Below are positions 1 to 8,270 of a stretch of DNA of 47,185 nucleotides, piece after piece; the stretch's first letter is position 1; each line of letters opens with the position of its first letter. A program made the translations under genes and the position numbers. The notes under the pieces were generated by a model, which ran no database searches, was not told the DNA's origin, and saw only the letters and a list, made by a program, of their open reading frames with translations. This DNA is from an uncultured Clostridia bacterium (GTDB taxonomy: Bacteria > Bacillota > Clostridia > Oscillospirales > Oscillospiraceae), in the NCBI GenBank assembly GCA_930990965.1, contig CAKNRQ010000017.1, forward strand, positions 1 through 47,185. The letters run 5' to 3'.

Positions 1-142
1 TTTTCCTACACAGGGGGCCTTTTGTCTATTGTCCGTTTTTACTGGTTCAGTTCATGTTTTAGGGTCGCGGGCTCTTCTTATTAAATGTCCGTCACAACGC
101 AATCATGCTCATACGGCATAATTAGTGATAAAACACAGGTAT

Positions 143-171
143 TAGACATTATAAGCGTGAACACCTATAAT
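143..171 (+). promoter_or_regulatory. sigma-A-type promoter of the flavodoxin gene
   Basis: TAGACA at 143-148 and TATAAT at 166-171 are separated by 17 bases. Transcription would begin near 178, which supports the GTG start at 205 rather than any upstream in-frame start. Nothing else recognisable lies in bases 1-142. Confidence 0.6.
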
Positions 172-204
172 AATCTTATCAAAAACAGTCGGGAGGCAAT
201 TGCC

Positions 205-678
205 GTGAACAGGACGTTAGTAGCATACTTTTCCGCAAGCGGGACTACGAAGAGGGTGGCGCAAAAGCTGGCCGCTGCGACAGGCGCGGATATATACGAA
301 ATAAAGCCGGAGACGCCGTACACTGCGGCCGATTTGAACTGGCAGGACAGGCGTTCAAGGAGTTCGGTTGAGATGAATGACCCAGCCTCGCGCCCCGGAC
401 TTGCGGACACCTCCGCGAATATCAATGAATACGACAGGGTCTTTGTCGGATTCCCGATCTGGTGGGGTACTGCGCCGAAGATTGTTCGCACTTTTCTGGA
501 GAGTTATGACTTCAATGGTAAGTCGATAGCGCTGTTTGCAACATCCGGGGGCAGCGGAATGGGCAGGACTGCCGCCGACCTCGCCGCGAGCTGCCCGGGC
601 GCAGACATAAAAGACAGCCGGCTGCTTCGTTCCGGCGCTTCCGAGGCGGCGCTCCGGCGCTGGGCCGAGGGTGTCTGA
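205..678 (+). CDS. flavodoxin family protein
   Basis: A 157-residue single-domain flavodoxin, expected to carry FMN and shuttle electrons in the cytoplasm. The N-terminal strand and phosphate loop (AYFSASGTTKRVA, residues 7-19) match the FMN phosphate-binding loop, and GFPIWWGTAPKI in the middle is the typical loop stacking on the flavin. GTG at 205 was chosen because GGGAGG sits nine bases upstream at 191-196 and a promoter ends at 171; a longer reading frame opens at 85 but would begin ahead of that promoter. It is followed by a second small flavoprotein gene after about 120 bases, so the two may be co-transcribed. The electron partner cannot be told from sequence. Confidence 0.9.
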   Translation: MNRTLVAYFSASGTTKRVAQKLAAATGADIYEIKPETPYTAADLNWQDRRSRSSVEMNDPASRPGLADTSANINEYDRVFVGFPIWWGTAPKIVRTFLESYDFNGKSIALFATSGGSGMGRTAADLAASCPGADIKDSRLLRSGASEAALRRWAEGV

Positions 679-801
679 AAGCGCTGTACTGTATGCCGGG
701 GACGTGACGGACACAGGCTCGCAGCAGCAAACCGGCCTGCAGCTAAATGTGGCCGTTACAGTCAGTATCCCCGCTTGAAAACTGAAAGGCAGGTAGAAAT
801 C

Positions 802-1338
802 GTGAAAATAGTTATGCTTGAAGGCAGCCCTGTAAAACACGGCTCATCCAACTCGCTGGCCGGGCAGTTCAAAAAGGGCGCCGAGGAGGCTGGACACACC
901 GTTTCCGTCATCGACGCGACGCGCACGGACATACACCCTTGCACAGGCTGCGTGCACTGCGGCTACGAGGGTCCCTGTGCGCAGAAGGACGCAATGGAGG
1001 AACTCAGGCCGGAGATACTCTCGGCCGACATGCTGGTATTCGTAACCCCGCTCTACTACTATGGCATGTCCTCGCAGCTCAAAAAGCTCATCGACCGCTT
1101 TTGTGCCTTCAATATGAGCCTGACAGCGCGGCACATGAAATGCGCGCTCATAGCCGCCGCGTGGAATAGCGACGACTGGACTTTTGACGCGCTTACCGCA
1201 CATTACAAAACTCTGGTGCGCTATCTTTCCATGCGGGACATGGGCATGGTGCTCGGCTATGGCTGTGGCACGCCGGGGATGACCAAGCGCTCAAAGTACA
1301 TGCAGCAAGCATATGAACTCGGCCGCAGCCTGCGATGA
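802..1338 (+). CDS. NAD(P)H-dependent FMN reductase-like flavoprotein
   Basis: A 178-residue flavodoxin-fold protein of the NADPH-dependent FMN reductase / iron-sulfur flavoprotein group. The N-terminal phosphate loop reads LEGSPVKHGSSNSL, the central segment holds a Cys-rich stretch (CTGCVHC followed by a further Cys) as in iron-sulfur flavoproteins, and TPLYYYGMSSQLKKLIDR is the usual flavin-side loop and helix. GTG at 802 was chosen for its AGGCAGG site eight bases upstream; a TTG at 775 in the same frame has no such site. The Cys set may bind a cluster or only a structural metal. The last 48 bases overlap, in antisense, the end of the truncated lipoprotein frame at 1291-1455. Confidence 0.9.
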   Translation: MKIVMLEGSPVKHGSSNSLAGQFKKGAEEAGHTVSVIDATRTDIHPCTGCVHCGYEGPCAQKDAMEELRPEILSADMLVFVTPLYYYGMSSQLKKLIDRFCAFNMSLTARHMKCALIAAAWNSDDWTFDALTAHYKTLVRYLSMRDMGMVLGYGCGTPGMTKRSKYMQQAYELGRSLR

Positions 1339-1455
1339 GTACAGGCCGAATGTTTGAATACTGGCCCCTGGTAAAGAGGCGCCGGCCGGGCTGCCGCAGC
1401 CGCTGAGGGCGCAGAGCATGACGCAGGCGATAATGAGCGGTAATGTGCGTTTCAT
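1291..1455 (-). pseudogene. truncated lipoprotein gene (signal peptide remnant)
   Basis: On the minus strand a 54-residue frame begins with a complete lipoprotein signal peptide: basic start MKRT, hydrophobic core, and lipobox LSGC with Cys at residue 20. An AAGGAAG ribosome site lies just upstream of ATG 1455 and a consensus-like promoter at 1512-1540. About 20 plausible mature residues follow, then the frame enters the 3' end of the reductase gene and stops. The simplest reading is a lipoprotein gene whose body was deleted, leaving the expression signals. A genuine tiny lipoprotein cannot be excluded. It was too short and too overlapped to be picked up as an ordinary gene. Confidence 0.55.
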
Positions 1456-1511
1456 ATTCCACTTCCTTGCAGTTTGTAGTAGCGGATATATCCCATATTC
1501 CGACGCAGAAC

Positions 1512-1540
1512 ATTATATCTCCAACTGACAGCAGTGTAAA
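1512..1540 (-). promoter_or_regulatory. promoter of the lipoprotein remnant
   Basis: Read on the minus strand: TTTACA (complement at 1535-1540), 17 bases, then TATAAT (complement at 1512-1517). Its transcript would cross the remnant and run antisense into the flavin reductase gene. Confidence 0.55.
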
Positions 1541-1719
1541 ATGCCTATGTTTTATCGTTTGCCATGCGGATGACCTATAATTAAGGTGGGCGTATGTGGT
1601 GAAAAAAGGCAAGTTACAGTGGACGTGGCGGGACAGATGTGCTAAGATTCATGTGGAGGCCCGTGCGCGTCGTGAGAGAGGGCAAAGCGGGCCAGTTTGT
1701 TAGCATGGGAGGAGAAACA
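1541..1719. other. leader region of the FAD-linked dehydrogenase gene
   Basis: No gene seen. TATAAT occurs at 1576-1581 but only a poor -35 (TTATCG, 18 bases upstream) goes with it, so the promoter of the downstream gene is uncertain. No strong hairpin is visible. Confidence 0.3.
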
Positions 1720-3138
1720 ATGTCCGATTACGGAAAACTGACAGATGCGCTGCTGGATGAACTGCGCGGCATAGTCGGCGCTGAGCGCTTTGAGTCCGGC
1801 GACGGAGTGGGCGAGGCTTACTCGCACGATGAAATGCCCATCTATGGCAAGTCCGCGCCCGACGCGGTCTGCCGCGTGGAGAGCACCGAAGAGGTGTCCA
1901 GAATCATGAAGTTGTGCTATGAGCACAAGATACCCGTCACGGTCCGCGGCGCAGGCACCGGCCTTGTCGGCGGCTGTGTACCGGTTTACGGCGGTGTGGT
2001 CATAAGCACGGAGAAGATGAACCACATCCTCGAATACGACATGAAAAACCTGTGCGTGCGCATAGAGCCGGGCGTGCTGCTGTGCGACCTGGCTGCGGAC
2101 GCGCTGGAACACGGGCTTATGTACCCGCCTGACCCGGGCGAGAAGACCTCGACCGTGGGCGGCAACGTCAGCACCAACGCCGGAGGCATGCGCGCGGTGA
2201 AATACGGCGTCACGCGCGACTACGTGCTGGCGATGACGGTCGTGCTGCCGAACGGCGAAGCGATTGAACTCGGCCGCAAGGTATGCAAGACCAGCTCCGG
2301 CTACAGCCTGCTGCACCTGATGATAGGCTCCGAGGGTACCCTCGGCGTCATAACCGAGCTCACGCTCAAGCTGATACCGAAGCCCGCGCTGGAGAGCAGC
2401 TTCATCCTGCCCTTCGGCGACATTGCTACGGCCATAGCCAGCGTGCCCGAGATAAAACTGGCCAACCTCGGCCCGCAGTCCATAGAGTTCATGGAGCGCG
2501 ACATAGTAGACGCCTCCGCGGCCTACACCGGCACGCAGATCTTCCCGACCAAGGCCGGAGACCAGGACATCGGCGCCTACATCCTCGTCACCCTGGTGTG
2601 CGACAGCGAGGATGAGCTGGAGGGCAAGATGGAGAAACTGGCCGAAGTGGCCGAGAACAGCGGGGCCTACGACGTGTTCGTGGTCTCCGAGGGCACTCAG
2701 GCCAAAGAGGTCTGGGCCGCCCGCAGCGCGTTTTTGACCGCCATAGAGGCCAGCTATAAGCTGCTCGACGAGATGGACGTCGTCGTGCCCGTGGACAGCA
2801 TTGCCGCCTTCCTCGCCTACTGCCGTGAGACTGCGGCGGCTAACGGCCTCGGCCTGCGCGCCTTCGGCCACGCCGGTGACGGCAACCTGCACATCTACTG
2901 CTGCACCAACGAGCTGGAGCTGGACGAGTTCCTGCGCCGCAACGAGGTAGTCATGGCCAAGTGCTATGCCAAGTGCGACGAGCTGGGCGGCCAGGTCTCC
3001 GGCGAGCACGCCATCGGCCGGGCCAAGAAGCAATACCTGCTCGAGAGCGTCGGCGACACTGTCTATGGCCTGATGCGCGCGATAAAGCAGGTGTTTGACC
3101 CGGAGAATATACTCAACCCCGGCAAGGTCTGCGAGTAA
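1720..3138 (+). CDS. FAD-binding 2-hydroxyacid dehydrogenase (GlcD/D-lactate dehydrogenase family)
   Basis: A 472-residue protein of the GlcD/VAO family, which oxidises 2-hydroxyacids such as D-lactate or glycolate to the 2-oxoacid using FAD. The PCMH-type FAD-binding motif RGAGTGLVGG is at residues 76-85; the C-terminal FAD-linked oxidase domain carries FGHAGDGNLH and SGEHAIGRAKK, both family hallmarks. ATG 1720 follows GGGAGGAG at a good distance; the frame is open back to 1639 but without a better site. In Clostridia these enzymes often sit beside EtfAB and a lactate permease. Neither is present here, so the electron acceptor and exact substrate are unknown. It ends just before a strong terminator and is probably monocistronic. 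Confidence 0.93.
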   Translation: MSDYGKLTDALLDELRGIVGAERFESGDGVGEAYSHDEMPIYGKSAPDAVCRVESTEEVSRIMKLCYEHKIPVTVRGAGTGLVGGCVPVYGGVVISTEKMNHILEYDMKNLCVRIEPGVLLCDLAADALEHGLMYPPDPGEKTSTVGGNVSTNAGGMRAVKYGVTRDYVLAMTVVLPNGEAIELGRKVCKTSSGYSLLHLMIGSEGTLGVITELTLKLIPKPALESSFILPFGDIATAIASVPEIKLANLGPQSIEFMERDIVDASAAYTGTQIFPTKAGDQDIGAYILVTLVCDSEDELEGKMEKLAEVAENSGAYDVFVVSEGTQAKEVWAARSAFLTAIEASYKLLDEMDVVVPVDSIAAFLAYCRETAAANGLGLRAFGHAGDGNLHIYCCTNELELDEFLRRNEVVMAKCYAKCDELGGQVSGEHAIGRAKKQYLLESVGDTVYGLMRAIKQVFDPENILNPGKVCE

Positions 3139-3179
3139 GCGCCGCGGCACCGTGGGTTTCTGCCGAATTACAGTTTACA

Positions 3180-3205
3180 GGGAGGGCGTGCGCGCCCTCC
3201 CTTTT
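3180..3205 (+). terminator. intrinsic terminator after the FAD dehydrogenase gene
   Basis: Perfect 9-bp stem GGGAGGGCG / CGCCCTCCC with a 4-base loop, followed by TTTT. Confidence 0.85.
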
Positions 3206-3305
3206 GCAGCTTCGCACGTTTGCAGCAAGGCCGCCGCAATCTGCAAAAAGCGGCTCAAGAAGGACTGCAACATTTCCACAGACGCGCTCGTCACAAACAG
3301 GCGCG

Positions 3306-3334
3306 TTGCAAAGGCGTTGCACGTGTGTTAAAAT
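3306..3334 (+). promoter_or_regulatory. promoter of the surface lipoprotein-dlt operon
   Basis: TTGCAA at 3306-3311 and TAAAAT at 3329-3334 with a 17-base spacer, about 35 bases ahead of the lipoprotein start. Confidence 0.55.
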
Positions 3335-3367
3335 ATACTGTATTTCTGCGTCACCAGGAGGTGCCAA

Positions 3368-6367
3368 ATGAAACGGTTTGGAGCCCTCGCACTCATGTGC
3401 GTGCTTATAATATCCCTGCTCACCGGCTGCGTCAGCGTCAGGCAGAACGACCTGCCCGACGTGAGCCTGACAGGCGGGGACTACGGCGTCAGCTTCGCCG
3501 TGCTCTACGACGGCGAGAACAGCTCACGGACCTGGGAGGACACGCTCTCCCGCCTCGAGCAGCCGCTGATGCTGGGCATTACGGCCGAGGCGGTTGACGT
3601 CTCTGAGTGGAGCGAGGGCAGCGTCTCGCTCGAAGGCTATGACATCGTATACCCCGACGCGAGCGTCATGACGTCCAGAAACGCCGGGCTCGTGCGCGAG
3701 AGCATCATGAGCTTCGTGGAGGGCGGCGGCTCGGCCTATCTCGAGAACAGCTTCTACGATTTCTTCCCCGCGGAGTTCTTCGGCGCGGAGAGCTTCAGGG
3801 AGGTGGAGGAGTACCCCTATCACATGGAGTACCCCAAAGTCAGCGGGGACCTGCAGGACATCCAGGACGTCACAGAGTCCTTTTATGTTCTCTATGAGGC
3901 GTACAGCGAGTTCCCCGAGCTCGAGGGGCTCTACCGCGGCGTGGGCATGGTGCCGGACACCGCCACTACGATAGCCTCTAAGGACGGGCTCTCGCTCAGT
4001 GCCGTGAACGTCTGGGGCGAGGGCTATGTGTTCTTCTGCTCGGGACTGCTGCCCAACCCCTATTACACCCTCGGCACATCGCTGGAAAACCGCACGGAAG
4101 AGCAGCGCATGCTCTCCGATACCGCCCTGAGCACGGCGCGGCTGCTTGAGAGTTCCTTCGCCTCCTTCGTGAGCAAGCGCACCGTGGGCTACAGCGTCTG
4201 GCGCGTCTTCGGCAGCCACGGCAACCCGGCCATGAGCTGGGAGCTGCACTTCGAGGAGCAGACCGGCTTCGACAACGGTTCCGGCGTAAAGTTCGCCGAA
4301 ATGGCGAGAGAATACAACCAGATACCCAGCTATACGCTCATACGCAACACCTATACCTGGTTCCTCTACGCCGAGAGCGTGAGCTCGCTGCTCGGCCAGA
4401 GCGAGGATGCCATGAGCTTCGTCATGGACATGGACGAGAGCGCCTATTCCTCCGGCACGCACGTGGCCGCCGGGGACGAGTGGCTCACGCAGTACGAGGT
4501 CTCCAACGGCGGCAGCTACTTCGTGGACGACACCAGCTACGACCAGCGCGCCTACCCCTGGCTGAGCGACCTGGACGGCGACGGCGTGCTAGATTTGCTC
4601 TGCGGCAGCGCCGACGGCAAGATATACTTCTACAAGGGCACAGGCTACGACGGACGCTTCACAACCGAGGCGGGCGAAGTGGTGACCGAGCTCGCGCTCG
4701 AGGAGGGCGGCTACAGCGCCCCGGTGGTCTATGACGTGGACGGCGACGGCGAGCCGGACATACTCTGCGGCGCGTCCGACGGCAACCTGTATCTCTTCAG
4801 GGGCGAGGGAGATTTGAGCTTTGCGTCTCCCGAGCTCTGGCTTGAAACCGGGCTCACCGGTCAGGCCCTGCCCGATGTGGGCGACCTGGACGGCGACGGC
4901 AAGGCCGACCTGGTATTGGGCTCGAACGAGCACCGCCTGCTCGTCTATTACGGCGAGAGCGCGCGGCGGCTCAAGGTGGGCAGCGCGAGCGAGATAAGCG
5001 CTTACGGCGTTGAGGGCAACTGGGTGGCGCCCTGCATAGCGGACCTGGACGGCGACGGCGTCAACGACCTCGCCCTCGGCACCTTCGACGGCTATGTTGC
5101 CCGGCTCATCAATAACGGCTCCGGCTTCGACGCTGCGGGCTATATCGAGCTCGACGAGATGAACTACAAGGGCAACTACAACGCCAAGTTCGGCAACAAC
5201 AGCGTGCCGCGCTTCGCGGACATAAACGGCGACGGCATTACCGACCTGCTCTGCGGCTGCCTGGAGTACGGCATGAACTACCCCATAGACAGCGAGTACT
5301 ACTCCGGCCGCGAGAGCCTGCAGGAGCAGCTCGACTACTTCAAGGAGCACGGCTACTACGTCGGCGTACACTTCTACACCAACTCCTATGCCTCGCCCGA
5401 GCGCGAGAGCTATGAACTCGAGCGCCAGCTTCAGGCCATGCAGAGCTACGGCCTCAACACCACCGGCGTGGGCGCAAACCAGCACACCTGGTACACCAGC
5501 TCGCACAGCCCGCAGCAGAGCTTCCTCTCGCTGTGGAACAAGGGCATACTTTTCAACACCGGCTACGGCGTCTCGGGCGACTTCAACCCCGTGCCGCAGT
5601 ACAGCGCGCGCAACGTGATAAGCCTGCCCTTCTACCTCACCGTGGACGGAGAGCGCACCATACTGCTGCAAAACTGCTCCACCATCTGCTACGAGGGCGA
5701 GACCTGGTCGGACATCTCCGCGCGCTGGGATATGCCCATAGCGGTCTACTACCACTGTGACTTCACCGCCGGGAGTCCCGACGCAGCTCGCACCAACATC
5801 GAGACCGTGCAGGCCTTCCGCGAGAAGCACGGCTACAGCTTCGTGATGGAAAACCAGCTCATGTACGCCAGCGCCGCGGCCTATAACATGACCGTGGACG
5901 TGGACGCCGAAGTGAGCGAGGAGGGCCACATCTCCATGACGCTCGCCGCCGGGGCCGAGAACAACCTCGCGGCCATGTACGACGGGGACTACCAGACCAG
6001 CACCGGCGCGCGCATCTCGCTGGGCGAGGCCATAGAGGGCGAAGTCGTGACGGACGCCGACGTCTGGCACGTGGACGGCAACAACATCTACGTCAGCCTC
6101 AACCGCCCGGTCTCCATTACCAGCGGCGAGGAGGCCGCGGAGAATACACGCCTCACGCGCGTAAACCTGCCCGCGGCCATCTCTGCCACGGACACCGGCG
6201 CCACCGTCCAGTTCAAAGAGGGCGGCATGATGGAGTGCGCCGTCAACGGGACGGCCTACACCGCCAGCGAGGGCTGGACCGCCGAGGCGAAGGAGAGCGG
6301 CGAGACCATCTTCACCTGCTACAGCGCCGAGCCCAGCACATTGATAATCACCTTCGGGGAGGAATAA
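3368..6367 (+). CDS. large lipoprotein with FG-GAP propeller and deacetylase-like modules
   Basis: A 999-residue exported lipoprotein: signal peptide with lipobox LLTGC (Cys 21). Residues about 45-280 look like an alpha/beta Rossmann-like module (acidic, with FVEGGGSAYLENS). At about 285-330 AMSWELHFEEQ resembles the start of a carbohydrate-active barrel. Five Ca-binding DxDGDG (or NGDG) loops at residues 401, 456, 506, 559 and 618 mark an FG-GAP/VCBS beta-propeller. After it YVGVHFYTN (665-673) and the following region again resemble a deacetylase-type barrel, suggesting that the propeller is inserted in it; a beta-sandwich-like tail ends the protein. AGGAGG precedes ATG 3368. The stop is two bases before dltA with its ribosome site inside the gene end, so it is translationally coupled to the D-alanylation genes. 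Function is not known; a cell-wall polymer modifying or binding role is inferred from context only. Confidence 0.85.
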   Translation: MKRFGALALMCVLIISLLTGCVSVRQNDLPDVSLTGGDYGVSFAVLYDGENSSRTWEDTLSRLEQPLMLGITAEAVDVSEWSEGSVSLEGYDIVYPDASVMTSRNAGLVRESIMSFVEGGGSAYLENSFYDFFPAEFFGAESFREVEEYPYHMEYPKVSGDLQDIQDVTESFYVLYEAYSEFPELEGLYRGVGMVPDTATTIASKDGLSLSAVNVWGEGYVFFCSGLLPNPYYTLGTSLENRTEEQRMLSDTALSTARLLESSFASFVSKRTVGYSVWRVFGSHGNPAMSWELHFEEQTGFDNGSGVKFAEMAREYNQIPSYTLIRNTYTWFLYAESVSSLLGQSEDAMSFVMDMDESAYSSGTHVAAGDEWLTQYEVSNGGSYFVDDTSYDQRAYPWLSDLDGDGVLDLLCGSADGKIYFYKGTGYDGRFTTEAGEVVTELALEEGGYSAPVVYDVDGDGEPDILCGASDGNLYLFRGEGDLSFASPELWLETGLTGQALPDVGDLDGDGKADLVLGSNEHRLLVYYGESARRLKVGSASEISAYGVEGNWVAPCIADLDGDGVNDLALGTFDGYVARLINNGSGFDAAGYIELDEMNYKGNYNAKFGNNSVPRFADINGDGITDLLCGCLEYGMNYPIDSEYYSGRESLQEQLDYFKEHGYYVGVHFYTNSYASPERESYELERQLQAMQSYGLNTTGVGANQHTWYTSSHSPQQSFLSLWNKGILFNTGYGVSGDFNPVPQYSARNVISLPFYLTVDGERTILLQNCSTICYEGETWSDISARWDMPIAVYYHCDFTAGSPDAARTNIETVQAFREKHGYSFVMENQLMYASAAAYNMTVDVDAEVSEEGHISMTLAAGAENNLAAMYDGDYQTSTGARISLGEAIEGEVVTDADVWHVDGNNIYVSLNRPVSITSGEEAAENTRLTRVNLPAAISATDTGATVQFKEGGMMECAVNGTAYTASEGWTAEAKESGETIFTCYSAEPSTLIITFGEE

Positions 6368-6369
6368 GC

Positions 6370-7938
6370 ATGAATTCTGCCGTCTGCCTGCTTGAGAGGG
6401 CATACGAGCTCTATCCCGACAACAAGGCCGTCAGCGACGCCAACGTGGCGCTCACATACCGTGAGCTGCGCCGCCGCGCGCGCAACGCCGCCAGCGGCAT
6501 CATAAAGCGGCTCGACCGCCGTTCACCCAACGGGCTCATAGAGCAGCGCAACGCCCGCGCGCCCATCATGGTGTACCTGCCCAAGAGCGCGGACATGATA
6601 ACCGGCTTCTGCGCGGCCATGTACGCCGGGCGGCCTTACGTGCCCACCGACATCAACGCGCCCCGGGGCAGGCTGGAGAAGATAATAGAGAACCTCGCCC
6701 CCGCGGCCGTGATAACCGACCGCGAACACCTCGCCAAGATGGAGGGCGCGCCCGGCGAGCCGGGGCTGCTGCAGGGCAGAGGCGTAGTCTTTCTCATCGA
6801 CGAGCTCACAGAGGGCGAGTGCAGCGACGAGGCCATAGCGGCCGCGCTGGACACCGTCACGGACTCCGACCCCATATATATCATGTACACCTCCGGCTCC
6901 ACCGGCACGCCCAAAGGCGTCACCATACCGCACCGCGGCGCGCTGCTCTTTGCGCGCTGGGCCGAGCGCACCTTCGGCTGGACGAGCGAGACGGTCATAG
7001 CTAACCAGGCCCCGCTCCACTTCGACGTCTCCGTCATGGACGTCTACGGCGCCATGCGTTGCGGCGGGCACCTCATCATAACGCCCGAGGCGCTGTTCCA
7101 CTTCCCCAGCAAGCTGCCCGAGTTTTTGCGCGACAACGCCGTGACGCACATCTACTGGGTGCCGACGGTGATGATAAACGTCGCCAACTCCGGCGCGCTG
7201 GAGGGTGCGGACTTGCCCGCGCTGCGGTCCATCGCCTTTGCCGGTGAGGTCATGCCCAACAAGCAGCTCAACGTCTGGCGGCGCGTGCTGCCGGGCCGCA
7301 TCTTCGCCAACCTCTACGGCCCCACGGAGACCGACGTCTGCACGGCCTACGTCGTGGACCGCGGCTTTGACGACGCCGAGCCCCTGCCTATCGGCTCGCC
7401 CCTGCCGGATATGCGAGTGCTGCTCCTGGACGAAAACGGCCAGCGCGTGAAGGACGGCGAGACCGGCGAGATCTGTGTCTCCGGCAGCGGCATACTGCTC
7501 GGCTACTGGAACGACCCCGAAAAGACCGCAGGCTCCGTCTTCCCGGACCCGGACAACCGCGCCTACCCCACGCGCTATTACCGCACCGGCGACCTCGGCT
7601 GGCTCAACGACCGCGGCGAGCTCATGTACTCCGGCCGCCGCGACGGCCAGATTAAGCTGCACGGCAACCGCATAGAACTCGGCGAAGTCGAGGCCGCAGC
7701 GCGCATGATACCCGGCGCGGAGAACGTCTGCGCCATTTTCGACAGGGAGAAGAAGGAAATAGTCCTCTTCGTCGAGAGCGCGACGCAGATAACCAAAAGC
7801 GCCGCCCGCCGCGCCATGCGCGGGAACCTGCCCGCCTACATGATGCCCGAGCGCGTGGAGACCATGACCGCCCTGCCGCACAACGCCAACGACAAGATAG
7901 ACCGCGTGGCCCTCACCAAATGGCTGGAGGACAACTGA
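6370..7938 (+). CDS. dltA: D-alanine--D-alanyl carrier protein ligase DltA
   Basis: A 522-residue adenylating enzyme that activates D-alanine as AMP ester and loads it on the DltC carrier, the first step of teichoic acid D-alanylation in the cytoplasm. The P-loop MYTSGSTGTPKGV is at residues 172-184, YGPTETDVCTAY and GDLGWLNDRGELMYSGRRDG are further adenylation motifs, and the C-terminal NANDKIDR supplies the catalytic Lys 509. Length is close to the family's usual 500-510. It is coupled to the preceding lipoprotein (ATG two bases after its stop). Amino-acid adenylation enzymes of other pathways look similar, but the dltC, dltB and dltD genes downstream settle the call. It is separated from dltC by a repeat and a foreign-looking gene. 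Confidence 0.93.
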   Translation: MNSAVCLLERAYELYPDNKAVSDANVALTYRELRRRARNAASGIIKRLDRRSPNGLIEQRNARAPIMVYLPKSADMITGFCAAMYAGRPYVPTDINAPRGRLEKIIENLAPAAVITDREHLAKMEGAPGEPGLLQGRGVVFLIDELTEGECSDEAIAAALDTVTDSDPIYIMYTSGSTGTPKGVTIPHRGALLFARWAERTFGWTSETVIANQAPLHFDVSVMDVYGAMRCGGHLIITPEALFHFPSKLPEFLRDNAVTHIYWVPTVMINVANSGALEGADLPALRSIAFAGEVMPNKQLNVWRRVLPGRIFANLYGPTETDVCTAYVVDRGFDDAEPLPIGSPLPDMRVLLLDENGQRVKDGETGEICVSGSGILLGYWNDPEKTAGSVFPDPDNRAYPTRYYRTGDLGWLNDRGELMYSGRRDGQIKLHGNRIELGEVEAAARMIPGAENVCAIFDREKKEIVLFVESATQITKSAARRAMRGNLPAYMMPERVETMTALPHNANDKIDRVALTKWLEDN

Positions 7939-7956
7939 ACGCGCCGACGACGCGTG

Positions 7957-8247
7957 GGTGCCACGTCGCCGGACGTGGGAGGGCAACCGTGGGCGGTTGC
8001 TGCCACCCGGGGGCGCTTTCTTTTGCTCTTGTCAAAAGAAAGCGTCCCCGGACCCCCGAAAGGAAAACCCGCTTTGGTGCGGACTTGTACGCAAGGGTGC
8101 CTCGTAACCCAGCTCGGCGATAATATATAGGTGGTCATCCCTAAACCTTAATTTAGTTTCCGCATCGCGGTCCGCAGTTGGGGCGCTTACGCGCCCGCCG
8201 CTGCCGGGTTAACACGGGGGGTTGCCCGGGGTGGTGTGGTAAGGCAG
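7957..8247 (+). repeat. 290-bp structured intergenic repeat, copy A
   Basis: This non-coding stretch matches, in inverted orientation, bases 34395-34685. The best conserved parts are a 37-base block around 8070-8106, the segment around 8129-8160, and 8175-8235 with the GTTAACACGG end. It carries a row of hairpins: CCACGT/ACGTGG (7961-7978), GCAACC/GGTTGC (7983-8000), a 17-bp stem (8009-8049, one G-T pair), CCGC/GCGG (8069-8082), CTAAA/TTTAG, and GGGCGC/GCGCCC. In the second and third hairpins the two copies differ in sequence but still pair. No open frame in it looks protein-like. It fills the 332-base gap after dltA and ends 23 bases before the next gene. Confidence 0.8.
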
Positions 8248-8270
8248 ATTTGCGCGGAAAGAGGTGCTTT

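Noticed and set aside
1-84. GGGGGCC-TTTTG string at the window edge as a terminator
   Set aside because: The left arm of any hairpin would lie outside the window; it cannot be judged.
671-778. A second frame after the flavodoxin gene (GTG 671) with protein-like sequence ending QLNVAVTVSIPA
   Set aside because: No ribosome site, only 35 residues, no known family; at most a gene-end remnant.
4589-6403. A 604-residue open frame opposite the large lipoprotein
   Set aside because: It is the complement of GC-rich codons; low-complexity Val/Ala/His composition and no ribosome site. Similar long shadows lie opposite the GlcD, dltB, pnp and UPF0210 genes and across the amidohydrolases.
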